Below, one piece after another: positions 46,946-55,481 of a stretch of DNA of 64,000 nt. The stretch spans positions 124,001 to 188,000 of the forward strand of contig NZ_AUHO01000010.1 of assembly GCF_000423225.1 (NCBI RefSeq), in the 5' to 3' direction. The notes under the pieces were generated by a model. It worked only from the letters and a program-made list of their open reading frames with translations, was not told where the DNA came from and did not search any database. The DNA is from Kaistia adipata DSM 17808 (lineage in GTDB: Bacteria; Pseudomonadota; Alphaproteobacteria; Rhizobiales; Kaistiaceae). The translations under genes and the position numbers were made by a program. Position 1 is the stretch's first letter. The number at the start of each line of letters is the position of its first letter.

Positions 46946-47174
46946 ACTGGTGCGGCTTCCACCGAAAGAAGCGCGTCGCGATCGATGGCGGGGGAACGCG
47001 ATGCTGGGGCGGTCGGCGGCGGGTCGTTCAGGCGCGGCCGGCACCTTGCGCGGGTTGTTCGAATCTGTTTGTTCGGCAGCCTGCCGCCAAGGGATTCCAT
47101 CTGCCGAGCGACCTGTCCCGAGATGGAAAGGGCCGGTCACCGCGCGATCCAGGCTCTTTTGAGAAGAAACGAAG

Positions 47175-48452
47175 TTGATCGAAAACAACGATAATATTCA
47201 GGATCAACTTCCTGAATTGCTGCGATTGGCGATCGCGCAATCCTTCAATTCCGTCATGATCACAACGGCGGATCCGGGCGGGGATGGTCCGAAGATCATC
47301 TACTGCAACCCCGCCCTCTGCAAGATGACGGGCTATTCGCAGGAATATCTGATCGGCAAGAGCCCGCGCATTCTGCAGGGCCCGCTGACCGACAAGGCGG
47401 TTCTGAACAAGTTGCGGCGGTGCCTGCGAAGCGGAAGCGATTTCCAGGGCTCGACCCTCAACTATCGCCGGGACGGCACTCCCTATTTCGTCGAATGGAA
47501 CATCTCGCCGGTCCGGGGCGCCTCCGGCAAGGTCGAGTATTTCGTTTCCGTCCAGCGCGACATCACCGCCCGAATCCTGGCGGAGCAGCGCCAGGAACTC
47601 CTGGCCCAGGCGCTCAACGTCACTCAGGACGCGGTCGTGATTGTCGATGATCGTGGTCGAATCCTGTTCACGAACCAGGCATTCCAGCGGGTGACGGGAT
47701 ACAGCCCGGAAGACGCGCAGGCGCTGGCGATGCATGCCGCGACGACGGCAAGTCCTCATCCGGCCTTTTACAGGAATCTTCTGCGTGTCATGCAGGGAAG
47801 CCGGCGGCTGCGCGTCACCTTCGAGGGCGACGGGCCCGCCCAGGATCGTCCGATGCATCTCGAGCAGGTGGTGACGATCCTGAAGGACAAGTCGGGGGCT
47901 GGAAAGCACTATGTCAGCGTCCTGAAGGACATCTCGTCCTTCGTCGAGCGCGAGAACCTCCTGAGCCGGCAGGTTCGCAGCGATGTCCTCACGGGTCTGC
48001 TCAATCGCCGTGGCGGCAGCATGAAGCTTCGCAGCGTCCACCGCGCGGCGCAGCGGGCGGGATCCGCCTATGCGGTCATCCTGGCCGACATCGACAATTT
48101 CAAGATGATCAACGACCGGTACGGGCATGATACGGGCGACGTCGTCTTGCGGCAGTCCGCCGCCGTATTAATCGGTACCATCGGCGGCGAAGGCGCCATT
48201 GCCCGCTGGGGCGGGGAGGAGTTCCTCTTCCTGCTGCCGGATGGATCCCTGGCCGAGGCAATGGGCCTGGCCGAGCGCGTCCGGATGGCGATCGCCGCCC
48301 ATGACTACCCGATTGCCGGCAGGGTCACGCTCTCGCTGGGCGTCGGGGTCTGGGAGGGTTCGGAGACAGCCCATGCGCTGGTGCGCCGCGTCGACCAGGC
48401 CCTGTACCGGGCCAAGAACGAGGGCCGGGATAGGGTCGTCGCCGCCGAATAG
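47175..48452 (+). CDS. PAS-PAS-GGDEF diguanylate cyclase
   Basis: A 425-residue protein. The first PAS domain (about 15-130) is LOV-like in sequence, but the photoactive Cys motif GxNCRFLQ is GKSPRILQ (61-68), with Pro64 in place of Cys, so it is unlikely to sense light by adduct. A second PAS spans about 145-260. The GGDEF domain (about 265-425) has DIDNFKMINDRYGHDTGD and the active-site motif GGEEF at 346-350; no RxxD inhibitory site precedes it. It should make cyclic di-GMP. The start is TTG at 47175, needed to include the first PAS fully. No signal or membrane segment was found, so it is cytoplasmic. Confidence 0.9.
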   Translation: MIENNDNIQDQLPELLRLAIAQSFNSVMITTADPGGDGPKIIYCNPALCKMTGYSQEYLIGKSPRILQGPLTDKAVLNKLRRCLRSGSDFQGSTLNYRRDGTPYFVEWNISPVRGASGKVEYFVSVQRDITARILAEQRQELLAQALNVTQDAVVIVDDRGRILFTNQAFQRVTGYSPEDAQALAMHAATTASPHPAFYRNLLRVMQGSRRLRVTFEGDGPAQDRPMHLEQVVTILKDKSGAGKHYVSVLKDISSFVERENLLSRQVRSDVLTGLLNRRGGSMKLRSVHRAAQRAGSAYAVILADIDNFKMINDRYGHDTGDVVLRQSAAVLIGTIGGEGAIARWGGEEFLFLLPDGSLAEAMGLAERVRMAIAAHDYPIAGRVTLSLGVGVWEGSETAHALVRRVDQALYRAKNEGRDRVVAAE

Positions 48453-48469
48453 AGCCCTGTCGCGGAAAG

Positions 48470-49189
48470 CTACCCGACGACGATCTGGCCCCTGTCCGGG
48501 TCGGGGATCACGACGATGCGGCTGCCGTCCCGCACCGCATCATGCAGGTGGATGACATCCTGGTTGAGAAGGCGGATGCATCCCGATGACACCGCCTTTC
48601 CGATCGACCAGGCCTGGGAGGTGCCGTGAATGCGGTAGATGGTGTCGCGGCCTCCCTCATGGATGTAGAGGGCGCGCGCACCCAGCGGGTTGCGAAGGCT
48701 CGGCGGCATACCGCCATTGGCGATGCTGTAGGGCTCGAGTTCGGGCTGGCGGGCGACCATCTCGTCGGGCGGATTCCAGCGCGGCCATTCGCGCTTGTAG
48801 GCGATGATGGCGCGCCCCGACCAGGAGAAGCCGTCGCGCCCGACCCCGACCCCGTATCGCGTGGCGCGCCCGTCCTTGCCGACATGGTAGAGATACTTAG
48901 CCGGGGTATCGACGATCACCGTTCCCGCCGATTCCGGGCCGTCATAGTCGATTTCGGTTCGCCACCACTTCGGATCGATCTGCCGGATGTCGACCTCCGG
49001 TATCGGGAACGGTTCGTCGGGCATGGCCGCATACATCAGTGGCGGCGCCGGCGCGGCTTCCGGCGCCGGGGTATGGGCCGCCGGCATCGTGTCTCTCGCC
49101 GAGACGCAGCCCGACAGGCCGAGCGCGCCGGCGCCGAGGAGAAGGGTCCGGCGCGTCATCCTGCGCGCGTTGCGGCGCTCTTCGGTCAT
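48470..49189 (-). CDS. L,D-transpeptidase (YkuD domain) lipoprotein 2
   Basis: A 239-residue paralogue of the 46177-46878 protein. It has a twin-Arg signal merging into a lipobox (MTRRTLLLGAGALGLSGCVS), a linker and a YkuD domain with HGTSQAWSIG and SSGCIRLLNQDVIHLHDAV. The PKWWRTEIDYDGPESAGTVIVDTPAKYLYHV stretch is shared in form with copy 1. Its stop lies 17 bases from the convergent cyclase gene. The PmrA-like box 2 sits 49 bases before its start, almost the same distance as in copy 1. Confidence 0.92.
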   Translation of the reverse strand: MTEERRNARRMTRRTLLLGAGALGLSGCVSARDTMPAAHTPAPEAAPAPPLMYAAMPDEPFPIPEVDIRQIDPKWWRTEIDYDGPESAGTVIVDTPAKYLYHVGKDGRATRYGVGVGRDGFSWSGRAIIAYKREWPRWNPPDEMVARQPELEPYSIANGGMPPSLRNPLGARALYIHEGGRDTIYRIHGTSQAWSIGKAVSSGCIRLLNQDVIHLHDAVRDGSRIVVIPDPDRGQIVVG

Positions 49190-49237
49190 TGCGGCACTCC
49201 ATCCATTCTTGTGATCCCCGGCATCAAGGGCGCCAAG

Positions 49238-49254
49238 CTTAAGGGGCCCTTAAG
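49238..49254. promoter_or_regulatory. PmrA-like direct-repeat box 2
   Basis: CTTAAG-GGGCC-CTTAAG, the same 11-base periodicity as box 1, located 49-65 bases before the L,D-transpeptidase 2 start. Because each hexamer is itself palindromic, the whole site is nearly symmetric and could serve either strand. Confidence 0.68.
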
Positions 49255-49369
49255 GACGGGCGGCGCGACCCGCGCGACCTGCGGACGCATGCAGGCCAGG
49301 TGGATCGCGCCGCGGACGGCGCCGCCCTGGCGGGTGCGTCGTCCCGCCACGCGCCCGGTTCCGCCCGCT

Positions 49370-49386
49370 CTTAAGTCTCGCTTAAG
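49370..49386. promoter_or_regulatory. PmrA-like direct-repeat box 3
   Basis: CTTAAG-TCTCG-CTTAAG, a third exact copy of the box. It ends 61 bases before the ATG of the thioredoxin-fold gene at 49448 and 116 bases from box 2, within one divergent region. Confidence 0.65.
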
Positions 49387-49447
49387 CTTGCCTGCCGACA
49401 TGGCCGCGGCGTTCTGGGTCTGGCGATCGGCGGTGGGTGCATTTCGG

Positions 49448-49939
49448 ATGAACGGATCTTTTGGGGAATCGGTTGGGCGGGGGCGAACCCTGAATCGGCG
49501 GTCGCTCCTCGGCGCGGCGGCCGCCGCCGTCTCGGCCCTGGCGCTGGTGCCGCCGCGCCAAGCCTCGGCGGCGGAGACCGCCGTGGTTACCTCCGTCGAG
49601 GCCTACCGGGCGGCGCTCGCCAGGCTCTCGCTCGGATATCGCCACGCGCTGGTCGATATCCGCGCGGATTGGTGTCCGCCATGCCTGCATATGGAGCGGG
49701 CCGTGTTCCCGCATCCGTCGGTCAGCCCCCTGCTGGAGCATGTCGCGCTGATCAAGGTCGACGTCACGGCGATGGATGACGCCAATCGCGCGCTGCTGGG
49801 CCTGCTGCGCGCCGAAGGGCCGCCGACCCTGTTCGTCGTCGAGCTCGCGAGCGGGCGCGAGCAGGACAGGACGCGGTCGGTCGGTCCGACGAGCCGTCGG
49901 GCCCTGGTCCGGCAGCTGCAACCCTTCGCGCGCTGGTAG
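49448..49939 (+). CDS. Periplasmic thioredoxin-fold protein with WCPPC motif
   Basis: A 163-residue protein with a Tat-type signal (LNRRSLLGAAAAAVSALAL) and a single thioredoxin domain bearing W75-C76-P77-P78-C79. The surroundings (ALVDIRADWCPPCLHMERAVF ... VDVTAMD ... GPPTLFVVE) are like the C-terminal domain of DsbD, the part that reduces periplasmic partners. The start at 49448 is preferred over an in-frame ATG at 49400 because it gives a proper signal peptide. The box at 49370-49386 and the neighbouring TlpA-like gene suggest a joint envelope redox role. Confidence 0.82.
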   Translation: MNGSFGESVGRGRTLNRRSLLGAAAAAVSALALVPPRQASAAETAVVTSVEAYRAALARLSLGYRHALVDIRADWCPPCLHMERAVFPHPSVSPLLEHVALIKVDVTAMDDANRALLGLLRAEGPPTLFVVELASGREQDRTRSVGPTSRRALVRQLQPFARW

Positions 49940-50059
49940 ACGCGTCCCTCCAGCCTGGAATCGGCACTTCACCATGATGTCTCATACTCGTCGCCGACCC
50001 CCTGCGGGTCTCCTCGCCGTCCCCCTGGCGACTGGCAGCCTCGCAGCGGGGCGATCCCG

Positions 50060-50857
50060 TTGAACGCCATCGTATTGGGGCCGCTGATCCTTGCGCCCGA
50101 CCGCTTCGCCGCCATCTTCGCCATCGCCGCCTTCCTGATCGCCAGCGAGGTTCTGGCGCGGAAGGTCGATGGTCGTTTCTCGTCCTGGGGATGGCGGGCG
50201 ATCGTCGCCTTCATCGTCGGCGCACGGCTCGGCCATGTGCTGTCCCATCTCGACAGCTTCGCCACGGAGCCGCTTCGCGCCCTTGCCGTCTGGCAGGGAG
50301 GCTTTCTCGTCTGGGCGGGCGTGTTGCTGGCCATCGCCTATACGGCGTTCGAGTTTCGCCGGCATCTCGGCCGGATCGCCTGGACGCTGCTGCCGGGCGC
50401 GACGGCTGCCTTTGTCGCCGTTCTCGTCGTGCAACTGACCGCCGGCACGCCGCGAACACCCTTGCCCAAGGGCGAGTTCCTGACCCTGAGCGGCGAGAGC
50501 GTGCCGTCATCGAATCTCGTCGGCCAGCCTCTGGTCGTTAATCTCTGGGCGAGCTGGTGTCCGCCGTGCCGCCGGGAAATGCCGATGATGGCCGACGTCG
50601 CCGCCGGGTCGAGCGACGCCGCCTATGTCTTCGTCAACCAGGGTGAATCGCTTGAGGCGATCACGAGCTATCTCGAGGCCGAGAACATCCGGCTTCCGAC
50701 CGTGCTGCGCGATTCGCTCGGCGAGTTCGCGAGGAACTACGCCCTGCCGGGCCTGCCGGCCACCCTGTTCATCTCCAGCGACGGGCTGCTGCATTCCGTG
50801 CACATGGGAGAGATTTCCCGGGAGGCCCTGCTGCAAGGCGTCGCGGAACTCGATTGA
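50060..50857 (+). CDS. Membrane-anchored TlpA-like disulfide reductase with Lgt-like N-terminal domain
   Basis: A 265-residue protein. Residues 1-125 hold about three to four membrane segments and resemble prolipoprotein diacylglyceryl transferase (Lgt): GPLILAPDRFAAIFA, then VGARLGHVL and LAVWQGGFLVWAG at about 53-86. Residues 135-265 are a TlpA/redoxin domain with WASWCPPC (Cys167, Cys170) and the cis-Pro segment LPATLFISSDG. Only part of Lgt is present, so lipid transfer is unlikely; the domain probably anchors or relays electrons. It lies 120 bases after the thioredoxin gene, in the same direction. Confidence 0.85.
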   Translation: MNAIVLGPLILAPDRFAAIFAIAAFLIASEVLARKVDGRFSSWGWRAIVAFIVGARLGHVLSHLDSFATEPLRALAVWQGGFLVWAGVLLAIAYTAFEFRRHLGRIAWTLLPGATAAFVAVLVVQLTAGTPRTPLPKGEFLTLSGESVPSSNLVGQPLVVNLWASWCPPCRREMPMMADVAAGSSDAAYVFVNQGESLEAITSYLEAENIRLPTVLRDSLGEFARNYALPGLPATLFISSDGLLHSVHMGEISREALLQGVAELD

Positions 50858-50862
50858 GGCCG

Positions 50863-50894
50863 GAAGGACGAGGGCGAACGCGTCCTCGTCCTTC
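50863..50894. terminator. Strong hairpin between convergent genes
   Basis: GAAGGACGAGGGCG (50863-50876) pairs with CGTCCTCGTCCTTC (50881-50894), a 14-bp stem with one G-U pair and a 4-base loop. It lies 5 bases after the TlpA-like stop and 43 bases before the convergent hexapeptide-protein stop. No long U-run follows on either strand. Position and strength make it the likely two-way terminator. Confidence 0.65.
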
Positions 50895-50937
50895 GGTCTG
50901 TGTTCCCGGGCGGCCAGTCCTTGCTGGCTGGCGACGG

Positions 50938-51603
50938 TCAGGCTTCGGAGGCACTCCGGGCCGGGGTCGCGCCCTCGTCCCTCGCGCCCGTATCGTATTT
51001 TTCGAGAAACGCCTCGACGGGCAGGGCGCGAAAATCGCCGAGGGCGTCGCGCAACCGCTCATGGCTCCAGTCCCACCAGCCAAGCGCGAACAGCCTTTCG
51101 ATCACGCCGGGATCGAAGCGATAGCGGATCAGCGAGGCGCTGACGCCGGCCACGATCGCAAATGGCGCCACGTCCTTGGTGACCACCGCGCCGGCCGCGA
51201 CAATCGCGCCCGCGCCGATCGTGACATCCGGCTTGATGATCGCGCCATGTCCGATCCAGCAGTCGGGGCCGAGCACGGTCCGGCGGGCGGCCCGGCGGCG
51301 GAAGAACTCGGCGTCGTCCTCGACATCGTCCCAATAGCTCGCGGACCGATAGAGAAAATGATGCTGGGCCGCGCTGGCGAGCGGATGGTCGGTCGGACCG
51401 ATCCGGGTCATCGCGGCAACGTTCGAGAACTTCCCGACCGTGGTGTTGGCGATATCGGCCAGGCGGTCGCAATAGGCATAGTCCTCGAACCGGGAGTTGA
51501 GGATCCGGGAGCCTTTGCCGATTTCGCAATAGGATCCGAAGGTGGAGTTCACGATCTCCACGTCCTCGTGCAGAAGCGGCTGGCTGGGTGACAGTTTTGG
51601 CAT
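50938..51603 (-). CDS. Left-handed beta-helix (hexapeptide) protein, TIGR03308-like, phosphonate-associated
   Basis: A 221-residue acetyltransferase-like protein built of hexapeptide repeats: VEIVNSTFGSYCEIGKGSRI, TTVGKFSNVAAMTRIGPTDHPLASAAQHHF, and GPDCWIGHGAIIKPDVTIGAGAIVAAGAVVTKDV. The DHP and QHHFLYRS region and the long C-terminal tail (WWDWSHERLRDALGDFRALPVEAFLEKY) match the family usually found in phosphonate operons. The ATG at 51603 fits the family start; the longer open frame upstream overlaps the PHP gene. An acyl donor and acceptor are not known. Confidence 0.82.
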   Translation of the reverse strand: MPKLSPSQPLLHEDVEIVNSTFGSYCEIGKGSRILNSRFEDYAYCDRLADIANTTVGKFSNVAAMTRIGPTDHPLASAAQHHFLYRSASYWDDVEDDAEFFRRRAARRTVLGPDCWIGHGAIIKPDVTIGAGAIVAAGAVVTKDVAPFAIVAGVSASLIRYRFDPGVIERLFALGWWDWSHERLRDALGDFRALPVEAFLEKYDTGARDEGATPARSASEA

Positions 51604-51695
51604 CGTGGTGGCTGATGTTGGGATCCGGATGGGGAGGTTCGGGTGCCGGGCTGGCTGCGGAACGCGGCCTTGTCGGGCACCCGGCTCGGGGCCGC

Positions 51696-52586
51696 CTAGA
51701 CGAAGAGCGGGTTCGACCAGGCGCGGCGACCCTGTTCGTCGGCGATGATCAGCCTCGCCCAGCCGCCGGAGAACTTCTCGAGCGGGAGCCGGGCGCGCGT
51801 GATGCCGCGCCCCATGACGACCGTGGAGCGGGCGGCGTGCCCGACGAGCCACATGGAGCGGGCGGCGCTGGTCTCGACGAAAAGATGGTCGCCGTCGATC
51901 TCGATGTGGTGGATCGAGGGGCCCTGGGAAGCGTAGTAGGCGCCCGCCTTGAGCGCGGAGAGGATGGCGTCCGGCGAGTTCGACTCCGCCTTCACCATGA
52001 CCCAGCCGCGACAGGCTTCCTCGCCATAGCGATGCGCGTCGTCGGTGGCGATGACGCCGGTGCGCCGTCCCTTGTTGAGCAGCTGGTCGATCAGATAGTT
52101 GCCGTCGCCGCGGCCGGTTTCCCAGTCGCAGATGGAGTTGTACGCCTCGACGGCGTGCGCCGGGGGCATGGCCAGCGCGTCGTCCAGCGTCAGTCCGTAC
52201 CAGCCGGGGTGGGCGATCGACACGAAGGCGCCCGCGTCGAGGGCGCGCTGCGCCAGCTGCGCCGCCGTCTCGCCCGGCATCAGGGGGGCGAAGTCGAGCG
52301 GCAGGCCGTTGGCGAGCACGTGCCAGATCTCGCCATTGTCGATCCCCTCCGCATGCAGCTCCGCGCCGATCAGCGTCGTGAACCCGTCCGCGCGGAACGG
52401 CGTGGTGTCGACGACCGGATAGCCGAAGCGTTCCATGAAGTGATCGGTCAGGCTGATGAAGTCGTAGCCGGCGTCGCGATAGAAGGCGCAGACGCGCGCC
52501 GGAGTCGGGTCGCCGTCCGAACGCGAGGAGTGGCAGTGCAGGTTGCCGCGGAAGAATCGTCCTGGCGCGGTGAATGCATCAAGCAT
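51696..52586 (-). CDS. PHP-domain metal-dependent phosphoesterase
   Basis: A 296-residue protein. The first PHP motif is GNLHCHSSRSDGD near residue 15, followed by LTDHFMERF, IGAELHAEG, a SIAHPGWYG metal His, and ATDDAHRYGEE near 200. The C-terminal part adds a beta domain. PHP proteins hydrolyse phosphoesters in the cytoplasm. Overlapping the ABC ATPase by 8 bases, it is likely to act on the imported phosphate- or phosphonate-containing compound. Confidence 0.87.
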   Translation of the reverse strand: MLDAFTAPGRFFRGNLHCHSSRSDGDPTPARVCAFYRDAGYDFISLTDHFMERFGYPVVDTTPFRADGFTTLIGAELHAEGIDNGEIWHVLANGLPLDFAPLMPGETAAQLAQRALDAGAFVSIAHPGWYGLTLDDALAMPPAHAVEAYNSICDWETGRGDGNYLIDQLLNKGRRTGVIATDDAHRYGEEACRGWVMVKAESNSPDAILSALKAGAYYASQGPSIHHIEIDGDHLFVETSAARSMWLVGHAARSTVVMGRGITRARLPLEKFSGGWARLIIADEQGRRAWSNPLFV

Positions 52587-53733
52587 TGACGAGGCTCTCT
52601 CTCAGAGGGGTTGCTTGGGGGAAGGCCGTCGCGAGGCTCGTCTCGCGGGGTGGCGTGAACGGCAGGACCTGCGCGGGGAGGGCGGCGTTGAGCCCGGCCG
52701 GCGGGGTGAAGCAGAGATCGCCGTTCCGGTAGACGGCGAAGCGGCGAGGCAGGACGTCGGCGGCCATTCCGGGGGCCCAGCCGGTTTCCGGCTGCGCGCT
52801 GATCCGGAGCTTTTCGTGGTTCAGCGTCCCGACCTCGATCGAAAGATGGGTGCCGAAGTCGGTCACGCGCGTCACTTGCGCGCCGCGGCCGTCGTTGCGC
52901 CGCTGCAGGACGATGTCTTCGGGCCGAAGGGCCAGCGTCGCCGGACCATCGGCTACGGGAACCGGCAGCTCGATGGTGGCGGCGCGCAGCATGCCGCCCT
53001 GCACGGTGCCGGGCAGAAGGTTCATCTGGCCCACGAAGCCGGCGACGAACTCGGTCTGCGGCTGCCGGTAGAGCATGTCTGGCCGGCTCAACTGCTCCAG
53101 CCTGCCATTGCGCATGACCGCGATCCGGTCGGCGATGGCGAGCGCCTCGTCCTGGCCATGCGTGACGAAGACCATGGTGATGCCGGCGCGGCGTTGAATC
53201 TCGCGCACCTCCTCGCGCAGTCGCTCGCGCAGGTGCTGGTCGAGGCTGGCGAAAGGTTCGTCCAGCAGCAGGATCTTGGGTTCCAGCACGAGCGAGCGGG
53301 CGAGCGCCACGCGCTGCTGCTGGCCGCCGGACAGCTGCGTCGTGCGCCGCTCGCCGAAGCCTTCCAGCCCCACCGTCGCCAGCGCGGCTTCCACCTTCTG
53401 GCGAATTTCGCTCTTCGGGCGCCGGCGCAGCTTCAGGCCGAATGCCACGTTGGCGAACACGTTCATGTGCGTCCAAAGCGCATGGCTCTGGAACACCATG
53501 CCGGTCGGGCGTCGTTCCGGCGGCACCCGCGTCACGTCCTGACCGTCGATCAGGATCGAGCCGCCGCTCGGCTGTTCGAAACCGCCGATCATGCGCAGCA
53601 CCGTCGACTTGCCGGACCCGGAGGGGCCCAGCAGGCAGACGAGCTCGCCGTCGCCGACGCTGAGCGTCAGCTCGTCGACGGCGCGGGTATCGGCGAAGAC
53701 CCGGCTCAGATTCTTGACTTCCAGTGTGGCCAT
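52579..53733 (-). CDS. Iron/phosphonate-type ABC transporter ATP-binding protein
   Basis: A 384-residue ATPase: Walker A GPSGSGKST near residue 36, Q-loop VFQSHALWTHMNVFANVAFGLKL, signature LSGGQQQRV, Walker B ILLLDEPFASLDQ and VTHGQDEA. A C-terminal TOBE domain follows (about 240-384). It is of the FbpC/PotA type also used for 2-aminoethylphosphonate. The next gene in transcription is the PHP gene. Confidence 0.9.
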   Translation of the reverse strand: MATLEVKNLSRVFADTRAVDELTLSVGDGELVCLLGPSGSGKSTVLRMIGGFEQPSGGSILIDGQDVTRVPPERRPTGMVFQSHALWTHMNVFANVAFGLKLRRRPKSEIRQKVEAALATVGLEGFGERRTTQLSGGQQQRVALARSLVLEPKILLLDEPFASLDQHLRERLREEVREIQRRAGITMVFVTHGQDEALAIADRIAVMRNGRLEQLSRPDMLYRQPQTEFVAGFVGQMNLLPGTVQGGMLRAATIELPVPVADGPATLALRPEDIVLQRRNDGRGAQVTRVTDFGTHLSIEVGTLNHEKLRISAQPETGWAPGMAADVLPRRFAVYRNGDLCFTPPAGLNAALPAQVLPFTPPRETSLATAFPQATPLRESLVNA

Positions 53734-53754
53734 GCTGGTGAACTCCTTGAAATC

Positions 53755-54609
53755 TCAAGCACCGAGCGCACGGCCGAGCGCCTGCGCGCCCAGAAAACGG
53801 CGGGCGAGTATGAGCAGCAGAAACGAGGGGACCCACAGCATCAGCGACAGCACCGCGCCGTACTGGACCACCAGCTCGGAGTTGATGAAGCGGATCATCA
53901 GCAGCGGCACCGTGCGCACTTCCGGCGCGCCGATCAGCCAGGCGACCTCGGTCTCGTAGAAGGTATTGACGAAGGTCAGCAGCACCGCGGCCGACACGGC
54001 GGGCAGGACCTGCGGCAGCGTGATCGACCAGAACACGCGCAGCGGCGACGCGCCGGCGTCGCGGGCCGCCTCTTCCTGCCGGCGGTCGACATTCTGGAAG
54101 GCCGAGACCGGGATCCACACCATGAACATCAGGGTCGACACCAGCTGGATCAGCACCACGCCCCAGAAGCTGCCGATCAAGCCAAGGCCGATGAAGATGG
54201 TGGCGATGGTGATGTAGAGGCCGAATTTCGGGAACGCATAGACCGTCAGGAACGACATGAAGAAGAGGTTGCGGCCGGGAAAGTCCAGCCGCGCGAACGC
54301 GTAGGACGCGGGCAGGCAGATCACGGCCGACAGCGCGGTGACGATCGCCGCGAGGGACAGCGAGGTCGTCATCGCCAGGTGCACGTCGCCGCGCCCGAGC
54401 ACGTCGCTCCAGAAGCGGAAGCCGAATTTCTGCGGGATTACCGCCGGATACCGCCAGACCTCGGTGAAGGCCCAGATCGCGACATTGACCAGGGGCAGCA
54501 GGATGAAGGCCGAGAGCAGGATGGCGATGACGATGCCGGCCCAGTCGGGCAGGGCGCCGGCGAGGCGGAGACCGGGCCGGCTGGCCCGGGCGTGTCCGGA
54601 GAGGCTCAT
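53755..54609 (-). CDS. Iron/phosphonate-type ABC transporter permease 2
   Basis: A 284-residue inner-membrane protein with about six hydrophobic segments and the EAA loop AARDAGASPLRVFWSITLPQVLPAVSA near residue 190. It overlaps the preceding permease by 4 bases. Confidence 0.88.
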   Translation of the reverse strand: MSLSGHARASRPGLRLAGALPDWAGIVIAILLSAFILLPLVNVAIWAFTEVWRYPAVIPQKFGFRFWSDVLGRGDVHLAMTTSLSLAAIVTALSAVICLPASYAFARLDFPGRNLFFMSFLTVYAFPKFGLYITIATIFIGLGLIGSFWGVVLIQLVSTLMFMVWIPVSAFQNVDRRQEEAARDAGASPLRVFWSITLPQVLPAVSAAVLLTFVNTFYETEVAWLIGAPEVRTVPLLMIRFINSELVVQYGAVLSLMLWVPSFLLLILARRFLGAQALGRALGA

Positions 54610-55481
54610 GTTGATTGCTCCCGCCGGGTGCGCGCCACCGATCGCACGTAGAAGAGGGCGAAGATCGCGCAGATGAGGAAGGTGACGACGGCCTGGGTGC
54701 GCGCCTGGATCGGGTCATCGACCTCGATGATGGTGCGGCGCATGAACGGGCCCATCATTTCCGGCACGGCCGGGCCGAGCAGGTAGGGCAGCGTGAACGC
54801 GGAAAACAGGCCGAGAATGACAAAGGAGGCCGCCACCAGCAGCGTGCCGCGAATGCGCGGCAGGATGATGTAGGCCAGCACCTGGAACCGGTTGGCGCCA
54901 GCGTCGCGCGCGGCGTCGATCGAGGCGCGCGATACGTTGCTCAGGCCGGCCAGCACGATCAGGAGCGTCAGGGGCAGGTTGTCCCAGACCAGGCCGATGA
55001 TCGGTCCCCAGGGGGTCAGATAGGGCGATGGCAGTTTCGGCAGCCCGACCGCGTTGAGCAGGATGTCGACGGAGCCGTTCGGTCCGAGCGTGCGGATCAG
55101 CGCATAGGCAAGCAGGATCGACGGGACGAATAGCGGGAACAGGGCCAGTGCCTGGATGTAGCCCGTGAGGCGCGACGCGGAGAAGCGCAGATAGAGCGCG
55201 ATCGGCAGGCAGAGGAGCAGCAGCAGGACGGTGCAGATGGTTGCCACCTGGATGGTCATCCAGAGGTTGCGCAGGCTGAACTCGTCGGAAAAGAAGAAGC
55301 GATAGGCGTCGAGGCTGAAGCGCGGCCCCGATGGCCCCTCGACCGTGAGCGTGTCGAAGACCGCCAGCGCGACCGGCCAGAGGATCAGCGCCACGACCAG
55401 GAATACCGGCGCGGCAACAAGGAGGAGGCCGATGAGCCTCCCCCCCGCTGCGCGTTGGCTGATGAGCTCAGCGCGTGACAT
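54606..55481 (-). CDS. Iron/phosphonate-type ABC transporter permease 1
   Basis: A 291-residue inner-membrane protein; EAA loop ARDAGANRFQVLAYIILPRIRGTL. The ATG at 55481 (MSRAELISQ) overlaps the binding-protein stop by 14 bases. The frame extends to 55535 inside that gene, but this is a less likely start. Confidence 0.87.
   Translation of the reverse strand: MSRAELISQRAAGGRLIGLLLVAAPVFLVVALILWPVALAVFDTLTVEGPSGPRFSLDAYRFFFSDEFSLRNLWMTIQVATICTVLLLLLCLPIALYLRFSASRLTGYIQALALFPLFVPSILLAYALIRTLGPNGSVDILLNAVGLPKLPSPYLTPWGPIIGLVWDNLPLTLLIVLAGLSNVSRASIDAARDAGANRFQVLAYIILPRIRGTLLVAASFVILGLFSAFTLPYLLGPAVPEMMGPFMRRTIIEVDDPIQARTQAVVTFLICAIFALFYVRSVARTRREQST

Noticed and set aside
52543-54651. 702-codon plus-strand and 756-codon minus-strand open frames over the ABC operon
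   Set aside because: Both are out of frame with the ATPase and permease genes and carry only Arg/Gln/Ala-rich sequence.
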